A DNA stretch of 64,000 nt from Malaya genurostris (taxonomy: Eukaryota; Arthropoda; Insecta; Diptera; Culicidae): NCBI RefSeq assembly GCF_030247185.1, contig NC_080572.1:300253656-300317655 (forward strand), in the 5' to 3' direction. The first letter of the stretch is position 1. Every line of letters starts with the position of its first letter. Shown in pieces: positions 34,735 through 45,879 of this stretch. The position numbers and the translations under genes were made by a program. The notes beneath the pieces are model-generated. The model worked only from the letters and a program-made list of their open reading frames with translations, had not been told where the DNA came from and did not search any database.

Positions 34735-35105
34735 ATAAATAAAAATAAAATATTGAGCGACATGCACTTAGAACTACAGCAAGGCAGTTCACGTGAATTT
34801 ATGTTCAAGAACATATACATGAAATTCATTGAAACAAAAAAAATTACTGATAGCGCTAGCGGTGACTTGAACCTAGAATCATTTGATCCCAAAGTACGTC
34901 CGTTAATCGACTGAGCCACAGAAGCACACACCTGCTTGGCTAAGTTATGTATATAAAATCTGTCGCACTTGCTAGCAGAATGGAAATTACATTCGGAATT
35001 CAGTCCCATAAAGTCATTACAAAAAAAAATTCCGTCTTTGAGAAATTAGATCCTAATAATCTTAATCATATGTGGAATTAGGTCACCTGTAAAATTCAAT
35101 AAATT
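34735..35105 (-). mobile_element. tRNA-like module element, copy 2 (diverged)
   Basis: Reverse orientation of the 31.07- and 60.30-kb elements. Box A reads TGGCTCAGTCGA (complement of 34908-34919) and box B GGTTCAAGTC (complement of 34864-34873), both unchanged, while the flanks have drifted a good deal. The ends are unclear. Retention of both boxes in an otherwise diverged copy may reflect recent shared ancestry of the core or selection among source copies. Confidence 0.7.
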
Positions 35106-35109
35106 GCAT

Positions 35110-37420
35110 AAATCAATTATTCAGAATATCGATTGCGACAAAAAAAAAGAGCCAGCGTCCAATTTTGGGTGTTTGTAAACCGGAGGTTCAAACCATTTAC
35201 CCTAATGAATGAAATGATGAGAAATAAATTGAGAATGAATTCTATCTCCCATTCAACCAACCGACTGACATACATATATAGTGAACTCTTCGCTCCGTAG
35301 GAAGGAGCAAACAAAAAAAAACGACCAATGCACGAAATATACTGAGAGATCATAATAATAAGGAAATGGTTGCCCCTCTCCGTCGCCGTTAAACTGGTCG
35401 ACTAACCGTACTTAACATAGTCGATGTGCTGTTGTTGTGCACAGCTATCCGAATAGGTTCTGGTGAAAAAAAAAATACAGTGCAGAAACTGGAGGAAATG
35501 ACGCGCAAGTGAAAGCGGCATGAGCTTTGGAAAAGGGCACACAAAACACCTCAGAGTTGCAGCAACTATACAACTTCTCGCGTCATTTCCGCATGGTTTC
35601 AGTTGTGTTTGACGTTTTCGTCGTCGTTCCGTCATTTTCAGTACGTTCCTTTAAGTGCTTAAAGGAGCTAAGTTTCCAACAATATGCGCCCGGCATCATA
35701 TTCGGTGTCGGTAGCTAGAAATGTAGTTATTAGCAATTCAGAACATGATTCAATTGTGAGCCGTTCTTGGAACCGCCTCGAGCCTCGAAAGGCGAACTGA
35801 TACAATAGAACTGCTCGAAAATCCAAAGTCGATTCCCACAAGTGCGTCTGGCAACTGTTTTCAATAGAATCGACTCTCCACGTCCAGTAGCACGTCCCAT
35901 TAATTGATTGCGCCAATGAATTCAAATCGCGTTCCGCAATGAAACCGTACAAAAATAACCCAACCGGAGAATTCAAAATTGTCTAGCTGCTCAGGTGTCA
36001 TTCCAGCACTCGTACGTGCCACTCGCTTTGTTTCTTCTTCTTCCTTTCTGGTTGGCGTCACCTCACTTGAGATGACGCCGAATTGATGGCACAGCAACTA
36101 AGGCTATATTGCCAGTTAATTTTCGTTTATAGTCCAGTGGACTTTCTTTTCACTTGACTACAAGCGAAAATCTCGCTGTGTGGCTGCGTCGAATCGTCAA
36201 AGTACGGCTGAAAATCCTTTCTTTCTTGCGAAATACTCGAATTTTCCCCGGACTAACACGATGCAACGTGCTCACCCGTTGAGAGTTTCACCGGAAGTCC
36301 TCGCTTTGTTTCAATCATTCAACGTTGATGCGTTCCTGTACGGCGAGCGAGCTCCGATCCACAGCACATTAGTCTCCGAGCGGTTCCCCATAGTTCTGCC
36401 ACTCCATTCTAGGCTGCAACCAATGCACAATTTCTGAACGTGTCATCCCATTTCGAATGCGCACATCCTTGACTCGCGGAAACGCACTCATCAAATCGCC
36501 GTCAGCTTGGTTTTCCGCCAGGGTAGGCCGAACCGGTAGGTATCCCACCATGTGTGCGTGTGTGTGTGCGGCTGGAAGGATATGTAGATAAATTTCCATA
36601 AACACAACCGGTGTAATCGTATTAAGCAGCACACGCGTGACACGAAACGACAGGTTGTTATAATGGTCGTTCCAACTGTGAAGCCTAACGCGTGTGGCGT
36701 CGTCTAGCCATTAACTATACAACCAAAAGCTCTCTGTTGGTTCGGTGGTCGCAGCGGTGCGAGCATTTGCTTCAGGCAAGTACATATGTAAGAGTGTGTT
36801 TGGGTGGAAACCATAATTGCATCCCTTACTCATCCACCACGAAGTTCGCCCGGATTGAAAACAGTCGCTACGTCACGCGTCATATTGGTGGTGAACCCAA
36901 TGAATCCGGATGCAAATTTACTGCCTTTCTTACGTTATTCCAAAATCACGATCCGGGAGGGTTGGCAAAATCACGATCCGGGAGGGTTAAAAATTTCTTA
37001 AAAACGAGAAACTAATATCATATTAACTTTTGCAGGTACAATATAATTTGCTCGATGAAATTTTGACAATGATGAGTAATTAGAGAACAACGAATGTAAT
37101 GTGTTGTGTTGAATTGGTACTATTTCTTTCTAACAAAACTAAAGCAAAAACAAGACTTTTAATCTGCAGCGGCGGCTACATTTTTTTCTAATTTATTAGA
37201 AATACCCAACGACATTTGAACTGGAAAAGATACGTTAATTAATTTGCTCAATAGTATTCCTGGGCAGCTCAATGGAAAAGCAGTTACACTGATTCGATAA
37301 CGAGAGCTGTTCGAAGTTTGTTTCTGGGTAGCTAGCTACCGAGGAAGCTTGAAAGTGGAGAGAGGAGAGTTGGCATCACTGAGAGTGCGATGCGGTGTCC
37401 TGGTGCTGTTCTCAAAAAAG
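35110..37420. other. low-repeat DNA with one local duplication
   Basis: This stretch is less AT-rich than average and has few repeat-family words. The open frames (60-107 codons) lack recognisable domains and overlap on both strands. At 36943-36989 a 25-bp unit (AAAATCACGATCCGGGAGGG core) is repeated twice in tandem. A segment at 36040-36300 is duplicated at 39.47 kb. Confidence 0.4.
36040..36300 (+). repeat. segmental duplication, copy A
   Basis: Pairs with 39470-39690 in the same orientation. Shared words in order: GTCACCTCACTTGA.ATGAC, TTGATGGCACAGCAA, GGCTATATTGC.AGTTAATTTTCG, GCGAAATACTC and CGTTGAG.GTT.CACCGG. Copy B lacks short pieces. Neither contains a recognisable ORF or terminal repeats. 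Confidence 0.75.
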
Positions 37421-37424
37421 TATA

Positions 37425-38535
37425 ACAGATCGGCTGAAAAGTTCGTATCGTTTCTATGAGAGGGCGCCACTAGAATTAAATCCATACCATTTTCAGTTAG
37501 TACCAACCTTCAAAAGATACGTGTATAAATTTGACAGCTGTCTGATTATTAGTTTGTGAGATATTGCATTTTGAGTGAAGCTACTTTTGTTATTGTGAAA
37601 AAAATGGAAAAAAGGAATTTCGTGTGTTGATGAAACACTACTTTTTGATGAAAAATGATTTTCAATGACCGTAAAGTGAAGTTGATCGAGATAGCTGACA
37701 CCCTAAAGATATCAAAGGAACGTGTTGGACATATTATTCACGAATATTTGGATATGAGAAAGCTTTGTGCAAAATGGGTGCTGCGTGAGCTCACAATCGA
37801 TCAAAAACAACAACGAATTGATGATTCTGAGCAGTGTTTGGAGCTGTTATATCGAAATAAAACCGATTTTTTTCGTCGATATATAACAATGGACGAAACA
37901 TGGCTCCATCACTTCACTCCGGAGTCCAATCGACAGTCAGCTGAGTGGACTGCACGCGATGAACCGAACCCAAAGCGTGGAAAGACTCAACAATCGGCCA
38001 GTAAGGTTATGGCGTCTGTATTTTGGGATTCGCATGGTATAATTTTCATCGACTACCTTGAAAAGTGAAAAACCATCAACAGTGACTATTATATAGCGTT
38101 ATTAGAGCGTTTGAAGGACGAAATTTAAAAAAAAACGGCCTCATTTGAAGAAGAAAAAAGTTTTGTTTCATCAAGACAATGCACCGTGTCACAAGTCGAT
38201 GAAAACCATGCTGAAATTGAACGAATTGGGTTTCGAATTGCTCCCTCATCCACCGTATTCTCCAGATTTGGCCCCCAGTGACTTTTTCCTGTTCTCAGAC
38301 CTCAATAGAATGCTCACTGGTAAAAAATTTAGAAGCAATGAAGAGGTAATCGCTGAAACTGAGGCCTATTTTGAGGCAAAGGACAAATCGTACTACAAAA
38401 ATGGTATCGAAAAGTTGGAAGATCGCTATAATCGCTGTATCGCCTCTGATGGCAATTATGTTGAATAATAAAAACGAATTTTGGCAAAAAAATGTGTGTT
38501 TCTATTAAACGATACGAACTTTTCAGCCGAACTGT
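37425..38535 (+). mobile_element. Himar1-like mariner, copy A (internally deleted)
   Basis: 1111 bp bounded by 29-bp terminal inverted repeats: left 37425-37453 begins ACAGATCGGCTGAAAAG and right 38507-38535 reads CTTTTCAGCCGAACTGT at its end, with one mismatch. TA duplications flank it at 37423-37424 and 38536-38537. Relative to copy B at 47.75 kb, about 186 bp encoding the N-terminal helix-turn-helix region are deleted. Otherwise the two copies look only a few percent different. Confidence 0.95.
37601..38468 (+). pseudogene. mariner transposase, irritans subfamily, broken
   Basis: ATG near 37604 gives MEKRNFVC and then TGA TGA, because one A is missing from the A run after the start. After the deletion the frame MIFNDRKVKLIEIADTLKIS... 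is readable, with WVLREL (canonical WVPREL), TMDETWLHHFTPES (first Asp) and VFWDSHGIIFIDYLEK. A TGA after LEK (38066-38068) and another break near 38127 follow. The last part has HQDNAPCHKSMKTM and SPDLAPSDFFLF with 34 residues between the two Asp residues. It ends in NYVE. All three catalytic Asp codons survive, but three lesions make it inactive. Confidence 0.92.
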
Positions 38536-38537
38536 TA

Positions 38538-38980
38538 TTTCCCGCCCTACTTTGTTTATAACATATATAATAAGACACACTGCCTTAGCTCTATGATGTT
38601 GCGGTCGGAATCTACTTTTCACGTAGGTTTTAATGGACTGCTATTTTAAAGCTGTTTAATGCACAATCCAGTAAAAATTATTTAATTCATAGACTGCCCA
38701 TACTCGCATATCAGTCTCATATCGATTTTCGCCAATTTTGAGTTAGCTTGAGGAATGGAGTCTTTCCTCAATATACTCTCAGAAATTGCAATGAAAGTTG
38801 AGGGTTTGTTCATTAAAATATAAAAAAATATCAACTCATTTCTGTGTCCCATATGCTAAAGTACCCGCATATCAGTCCCATTCAGTGCAAAATTTCAATA
38901 ATTTCATTTGTTGCAATATTGGAACAGCAAAGGAGTATTACCGATATTTCATGTAATAATACCAAGATTTAGCATTAGGG
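38538..38980. other. short AT-rich spacer
   Basis: Between mariner copy A and the SINE. No ORF or repeat end is recognised. Confidence 0.35.
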
Positions 38981-38984
38981 AGCA

Positions 38985-39193
38985 AAGCAAAGTCTTGGCA
39001 TTACATTCCTTTCGTGGAATTTGGCCTTTCTGTTTCAACAGACTTCGCAGCCGATTCTTAGTGTACAGAATCATTGCATGGCTAGTACTATGGATCCTAC
39101 TGACACTAAGCATCCTTCCAGGTCGGGGCTCGAACATACGACAGCTGGCTTGTAAGACCAGCGTCCTATGCATTGAACCGCCAACCCGGGACC
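38985..39193 (-). mobile_element. tRNA-related SINE with 14-bp TSD
   Basis: Best-preserved copy, on the minus strand. The head GTCCCGGGTTGGCGGTTC begins at 39193, a box-B-like GTATGTTCGAGCCCC follows, and the body ends in CCAAGACTTTGCTT. It is flanked by a perfect direct repeat AGCATTAGGGAGCA (38971-38984 and 39194-39207). That repeat is the expected footprint of LINE-assisted insertion and dates this copy as fairly young. Confidence 0.93.
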
Positions 39194-39469
39194 AGCATTA
39201 GGGAGCACAATATATAAAAAAATCGGAAATAAACTTTTGATCGTCTTTTTCTCAACATGCCGATTTCCCATATGGGACTGATATGCAAGGATGGATAGTA
39301 TATAAAATGTAGTGTAGTACTCATATCATATTCAGATACCAGAAAACTGTTATTTTAAATATTGGTTGGAGATTTTCAAAATTTTCATAAAAATCATTAG
39401 GATTCTTACCATAAAAACATGAACATTTAATTCAGAAAATCTGCATAGAAGTTCTTCTTATTCTGCACT

Positions 39470-39690
39470 TTTGGGTGGTGTCACCTCACTTGAAATGACA
39501 CCGATTGATGGCACAGCAAGTTGGGCTATATTGCTAGTTAATTTTCGTTTCTTTTCACTGGACAACAAGTGAAAATCTCGATGCGTGACAACGTGGAATC
39601 GCAAAAGTAAGGGTGAAAATCTTTTCTCGCGAAATACTCAAATTTTCACAGTGTTCACTCGTTGAGGGTTCCACCGGTTCAATGGCTGTA
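39470..39690 (+). repeat. segmental duplication, copy B
   Basis: Partner of 36040-36300. It is about 3.4 kb away in direct orientation, with mariner copy A and a SINE between the two. Several short deletions relative to copy A are visible around TTCGTTTCTTTTCACT. Confidence 0.75.
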
Positions 39691-40574
39691 AAAACCACCA
39701 GCTACCGATAACATCGTGGGTGTGGGTTTGTGAGGCTTACAAAACGGGCATAGTTGACAAATTAATTTAAATCAAAATCATAATTCATTTTGCTTTGTAG
39801 TAAAAAATTGTAACCAAAAAAATTTCCTACGAATGTTCAAACTACTTACACTTGAAGGACTCACTGTTCACCATTTTCAAAATTGAATTTTTCACACCGG
39901 GAATACACGTACATTGTTTGATTCTTTGGTCAATTCACGTAAACGAACTGATAACACACTATTCATTTTAGGGGATGTTCGCATAACATTCATTTTCGTC
40001 ACGTATAATATTCAATTTGACATTTGGAACTATTTTACGTGATTTTTCAAGTGATTCGAATGTGAATTTTTATTTGTGTGTCAAGATAATGAGCACGCTT
40101 ACTTGTGGTTCTAAAGAATTGGATCAAAAGTCGCACTGTTTCGTAAAAACCATACCTACCCAAAATTGAATACAACGGGTATTACGACATTTTGGGTAAA
40201 TATGCTTCTCGAAAAATTTGACTACTATTACTCCCTTTTGTTGACATTTGTAAATGAGTATAAAATACCAAAGACATTGAAAATCTGCAGGGTCCGCCAT
40301 CTAACATTTATTTTTGAACTAGCAGTTATTTCGACATTGGTAACCTCAATGTCACTTCTGATTTGACAGAAACTTAATTGTATCCTTCCGCTGAACGAAA
40401 ATGGTTTGCATGTTTAAAAAAAAGTTACATTACATTATTCATGCTTCACATTGTATTTATTTATAACAAGCATTTTAATGTATTTTTCTTACCAACTAGA
40501 GCCTGATACGGCTCGATATCTAAAACACTTTATTTTTTCCATACTGAATTTTGGTAAAATTTTTACTACTCATT
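39691..40574. other. AT-rich DNA, no supported gene
   Basis: Only short unrecognised frames (largest 66 codons). No repeat ends were found. Confidence 0.35.
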
Positions 40575-40797
40575 CGGGTCGGGTACGGGTACAGGTAATT
40601 TTTAATCGGGTACGGGTCGGGCACGGGTAAAATTTTTTATTTTTTTTCGGGTACGGGTCGGGTACGGGTAATTTTTTTTTATTATTGATCGGGTACGGGT
40701 CGGGTACGGGTAATTTTTTTAATTTTTAATCGGGTACGGGTCGGGTACGGGTAAATTTTTTTGCTGATCACTCGGGTACGGGTCGGGTTCGGGTATA
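40575..40797. repeat. CGGGTACGGGT tandem array with T-rich spacers
   Basis: Five clusters of TCGGGTACGGGTCGGG separated by ATTTTT-rich spacers, with a period of about 55-60 bp. GC-rich and T-rich halves alternate strictly. No coding or terminal repeat is visible. Confidence 0.9.
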
Positions 40798-41974
40798 AGA
40801 ATTTCTATACCCGACCATCTCTAGCTGTTAGGTAAGGTAAGTACGGATGTGTGCTACTAGTGTGTGACATTGGCAAAAAACGGTGCTGCAGTTGATAAAA
40901 ATTTTAGCTGTTTTATGATAAGTGTGACTGAAAGAATAAAATAATGTCAATACATTGAAATTTATTTGAAAAAATATGCAATTTTCACAGTCGGTAGTGC
41001 AGTAATATCGTGCGGGTGGTGTAATGATGTCAATAATAATAATAAAAATAATATTACTACATGCTTCATGCTGCTGATTCATGTTGTTTAGTATGACTTA
41101 TACATGCAGAAGTAGCAGAAACGCAAGTTCGCTTCGTTTGTTGGATTTCGTGAAATTGGTTTAATCGAAATAGAGCATGAGATGAGTAAGTCTAGATTCA
41201 ACTAGGTTCAAAACTATTCCAATTCAGAGGTCATATTTGTTGCTGGCAAAAGAACCAACTTCAACTTTTCGGGTCATCTGAATCCGGTTTCGGGAGAATT
41301 GGAAATACTGATTAACAACTGCAAAAGGGTCTCACTCACTTTTCTTCAAGATGGCCAAATCGATTTTCACAAACTTATAGGTTCAAAGGAAAAGTCTTAC
41401 AATTCCTAAATTTGTTGTGGATACTACTTCCGGTTCCGGAACTACAGTGTCAACAGGATTTGTAGCGTTTGTTAGATTAAGTCCGAACAAACTTTCCAAT
41501 TTCTCTTCAATGAACAGTTGTTTTAGCGTAGGAATATTTATGATGTTTTGAGTAAAATGAGAACGGCATCATTACAGCACTAGGTGGATTAAAACAGGTT
41601 TTTTTTTATTAAAATTCAAAGAATTCGTTTGCTTAATGAATCTATCCATTCGACGAACTAACCCATCCGGTGCTTGCCAGTTGTGTCGATCATCTAAGAA
41701 TGGTTGAGAGTAAAGTTTAGATAGATTATTGAATGAAAATCGATCATTTTAACCAACAAGAAGAACAATTTCATATAGCCTAGGCTTTCTTACTATTGTT
41801 TTCATGCAAAAAACTTCAATTCAATTAAAACAAAATAACAAAATTTCATTCCATCGTGAATTATAAAACCATGAATAGTTGCGATTTGGTTTTTCCACTT
41901 TCAGTGATCAATATTCATGATTGAAATTAGTTTACCCTCGAACAGTTTAAATTTATTCACAACATAACTCTACA
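40798..41974. other. AT-rich DNA with MITE scraps
   Basis: At 41.56-41.60 kb the end word GCACTAGGTGGATTAAAA (compare 59.05 kb) is present. At 41.2-41.5 kb, phrases such as GGTTCCGGAACTACAGTG recall the MITE-like family. No gene is supported. Confidence 0.4.
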
Positions 41975-41976
41975 TA

Positions 41977-43285
41977 AAGACTGTCCCAGAAAGTATGGAC
42001 GCACTTTGATTTTGCTGTAAATAATTCACAAGTGTTAGATATTCAAATTTTATTCGATATACTGATAATATTAGACTACAACACCAGAATATTATTCTCA
42101 ACATTTGCTACTTAGCCATTGTAGACTAGCTGGCGCACCTTCTTGCGAACGTTCCTCATTAAATTCCGTGCAGACTTCTTGGCGACAAGTTTTGACACTT
42201 TTTTCCAAACTTTTTCGAACTGTTGAATGGTTTCGGATGCCGAGACATGTTTCCTAAGATGTGCCTTCGTTTATGCCCAAAATTCCTAAATTGGTCGAAG
42301 TTGTGGGCAATTTGGTGGATGTCATGTCTTTTGGGACGAAAGTGACATTTTTGGTAGTATACCATTCTACCGTTGATTTCGAGTAGTGGCAAGAAGCAAG
42401 ATCTGGCAAGAAGACAACAGGATCCTTTTGGTTTGGAATCATGGGTAGAAATCGTTTTTCTGAACATTCCTTGATGTATATTTCGCTATTCGTTGAAGCA
42501 GTGGTGATGAAAGGTTTCGAAATCTTACCGCAGCTACAAATTGCTTGCCAGACCATAGCTTTCTTACCAAATTTTTCGACTTCAATCGATGCCTCGGACT
42601 GATTTAACACTTGCCCTTCTCGCACCGTATAATATTGTGGTCCCGGCAAGGATTTATAATCGAGTTTCACGTAGGTTTCGTCGTCCATGATTATGCAGTT
42701 CAAATTTCCAACAAGAATCGTATTGTACAGCTTTCGAACCCTCGGCCTGATCGATGCTTTTTGTTTCGGACTACGTTTTGGTTGTTTCTGCTTCTCATGG
42801 GTTCGAAGATTTAAACGTTCTTTAGCACGAAGAACATTTGACTTCGAAGTGCCCACTTTTTTGGCCACATCCCGAACTGAAACCTCCTTCTTCTGCTCGA
42901 ACGCCTTCATATACGTTTATGCAACTGAGGGTTAGCATGACCTTTTTTTCGACCCGTTTTCGGTTTATCCTCAAAGGTTTTTCGGTTTATCCTCACCGAA
43001 CTTCCTGATTGCATTTCGCACGGCTTTTTCACTTACTCCTTCCATTTTTGCTATCTTTCTCAGTGACAGTCCGCGTTCTGTGCACCATTTGTACACAATT
43101 TTTCGACGTTGTTCTGCTGAAAGTCCACGCATTTCGAAACAAACTAATGAAAACGAATAAACAACTGCACAAGTGGTTAGAGAAGAGTGTAAACAACAGG
43201 GGGCAGCCATAAAAATTGACAGATTCTGAACCATTGCGAAATGGCAGCGGTTTTTGGTTGCGTTCATACTTTCTGGGACAGTCTT
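41977..43285 (-). mobile_element. ITmD37E-like Tc1/mariner element, near full length
   Basis: 1309 bp with ~28-bp terminal inverted repeats: left 41977 onward reads AAGACTGTCCCAGAAAGTATG, and the right end is its complement up to 43285. TA duplications flank it at 41975-41976 and 43286-43287. The single gene on the minus strand spans 42112-43132. All parts of an autonomous element are present, but the gene carries several lesions. Confidence 0.95.
42112..43132 (-). pseudogene. ITmD37E-like transposase, catalytic Glu codon is a stop
   Basis: ATG at 43132 opens MRGLSAEQRRKIVYKWC, a helix-turn-helix (LSLRKIAKMEGVSEKAVRNAI) and FGEDKPK, where a small local duplication (TTTTCGGTTTATCCTC twice) breaks the frame. 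The next frame gives a second helix-turn-helix (VSVRDVAKKVGTSKSNVLRAK), a basic linker, the first catalytic Asp in IIMDDETYVKLD, MVWQAICSCG and the second Asp in FLPDLASCHYSK. One extra T near 42320 shifts the frame before PPNCPQLRPI. The next codon, expected to be the catalytic Glu 37 residues after the Asp, is TAG. A further TAA follows EFWA. The C-terminus ends VRKKVRQLVYNG. It is a copy that decayed in place. Confidence 0.92.
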
Positions 43286-43287
43286 TA

Positions 43288-45480
43288 TATAAAATATGAC
43301 ACACTGGATTAGGATAAACATGGAGTATAGGTGTTTTATTATTCTTGTCACATCATAATTTTGTCGACCAATCAAATCTATGAATACTATCCACATGCTC
43401 TTTTCGCACATACCACACAATGATGTGCACTAAATCATTAGCACGAAATCAATGCATAAAATTTCTATCGTGATTCATTTATATGTCATTGGCATAATAT
43501 TTCTGTCCCATCCGCTGCACGACACTCGAACTGTAAGCGAGCGGGTTTCGAAATCGGTTCTATGGTTTCGTCGACACACAAAAACAAATTCCAGCTTGCA
43601 ATCAATTTTTCTACTACACCTGCTTACAATACCCATCTCGGTTGGCGCATTTGGCGGGTGTAAATTTTTTAGCACAAACCGAGTGCTCGTGATGTTATAA
43701 ACGCCGCCTGCTCTCAAGTATCGCTTTCGAGCTGCTGCCAATTGCAGTGTGCACTGACACGGTGGACGACGGCGGTGGTGGCTCTCGGTTTTTGGAAAAT
43801 AACTGGCCCGGCCTGGCTATATTTGGAGGATGACAGCCAACTTGTGTGCGCCGTTTGTCATTTCTCACTTTTGGCTGTGAAGAGAAAAGTGTGAAAGGAC
43901 TTTTGTCGCATAATGGGTTTCTTGCTTTGAGGCGGAGAATTTTTCGTGTTGGATTAACTCTGGTATTTTATCTTATCTCAGAAGCTAGTTGGTGTGAGTG
44001 TATGAGTATCCAGATTTGTATTAAGTGAAGTACTTTTATCATTGGGGTATGAAATAATGACATTGATATAGAAAACAATTATGAACGAACGAAGGATGCT
44101 TACTTGTGGGGTTTTCGAAACAAATCAGTAATTTTTTTCTCTCAGCCTCAGTAATAGCACCAGAACCACAATTGATTATCCGACTATTTTCTAGTGAAGT
44201 AATTTTTTTCCCAATGTTGAGAAATTTCCGATTGTGCCACTTCCGAGCTCGAGTACAATTAGTCGGACAATTTTCTGTTCCCTCCTCCTTTTTTTTGTTC
44301 ACAAACTTAATGAAGGGTGACATTAGTTCGGCCCAACTCCCATAACTCACATCTCTCACAGACCGAAGCAAGCGAACGATGAAGCACACTCAATGCGAAT
44401 GCTTCCATTAGTTAGTTCGTGAAACTGACGCTTCGATGTGACTTACTTTCTGAACTTCCGACTGAGAAATTAGGGGTTCCCGGTTCTCATCGTTGTGTGT
44501 CTGATTGAGTTCGTTTTGTCACCCCCCCCCCCCCCCCCCCCCCCACTCACTCGTACGCCCCGTCGTTGCCAAGCCATCGGACTGGCGACAATTGAATGAT
44601 TACAGTTGGCTTGAGTGAATAATGACTTTAATTTGGGGTCGGCTTCGCTCACCGATGGTATGAGTGTTAGGCCTGTGCATGTACGACCGGGTTGCCCGGA
44701 AACTGGATCGAAAACGGCTGTCTGAAATGGACCGGTTTCAATTGACGATGGGTTTTTTAATTTTACGAACATGGTTGTTCGAAAAAGTTGTGAACAACGG
44801 GGGCTGGCTGGCGGGCTTTCTGGTAGAAGTGTTTCGGGAAATCATGTATGCTCCGATTAGTGCTTGGTGTTGGTCAAGGACGTTTCCGAGAACAAACCAT
44901 CTGCTACAGAGTTCCATATACGAGTTATTAATTTATTTAGCGATAACCACATCGATAAACATTTGAATCGTTGGGTTGAAGAACTTCCACTTTAATTCGG
45001 TCAATTAACCACTAATTCGTTGATGTGCTTCTATCGCATTTATGATTATGATGATGATGATGCGACAGCAGTGATATGAATGTTTCAAGAGCAAAAATTT
45101 TCATTGCTACCAGATAGTGCCAGTTTACACGCACAAAAACACATTCGTGCCCATTTATTGATTTAAAGACATTAATTTAATAGAGCTCAAAGTGCAATTA
45201 TCCTAACCGAACCGGGGCAACGCCTGTTCTCGTTATGTTAACGTCGAACTCAATTCAATCGACATCACCATGATTCGGAATAATTTTACGATAGTTACGA
45301 TGGCTGATGGCGAATGACATCGGCTTCGGGGACGCTGCCAGGAAGTCACATTCCAAAACGGGCTTCTAAGTGATGATTAAAAATGGCAACGCTGTATGGT
45401 TACGCTGGAAATGTTATGTCCTGGAGCCGGCGGCAATCGTGTGGTGAATAATAAACACATTATTATCTGTGTCTGTTTTT
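43288..45480. other. low-repeat DNA, no supported gene
   Basis: Comparatively GC-balanced with few words in common with the repeat families. Frames of up to 116 codons lie on both strands and none has a recognisable domain. A homopolymer C run lies at 44522-44544. Confidence 0.4.
44522..44544. repeat. poly-C run (23 C)
   Basis: Twenty-three consecutive C on the plus strand, the longest G/C homopolymer in the window. The true length is uncertain because such runs are error-prone in sequencing and assembly. Confidence 0.95.
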
Positions 45481-45879
45481 CAATGGTTACCAGATTTCGG
45501 TCTAACTCGTTCGAGGAAATGTGGCAGCAGAATGGTGAGTAGACGTGAAGAGGTATTATCAGAATTACACCAGACTGAAAAAATTAGCGAATTTTGATCG
45601 CGTCTTTTCAATTAAGAAATGATTCTTTCATTTTTGACGTAGAACTACATTTTTCTTTACTATGCGCACTTGGGTGCATTTTCAAAATTTCACAAAACGA
45701 AAGTGTATCGAAATTACTTCAGATTCGATTTTTCAATGACTTCTTCCCTGTTTGAGTATTTTCTCTAATTGGTAATACCACGTTTATTACGTAAACATTG
45801 TTTGAATAGTGAAAACATAGGTCCAAACACGAAACATAAAAATCATCGAATCTATCCATGAAAGCAGACACATCGGGTG

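Noticed and set aside
37020..37045. Plus-strand recursive splice site (CTTTTGCAG followed by GTACAA)
   Set aside because: The pyrimidine tract is short and the donor half is poor compared with the two minus-strand sites.
40575..40797. Telomere-like repeat
   Set aside because: The GGGT words are irregular, interrupted by T-rich spacers and only ~220 bp long; insect telomere repeats (TTAGG) or telomeric LINEs are not present here.
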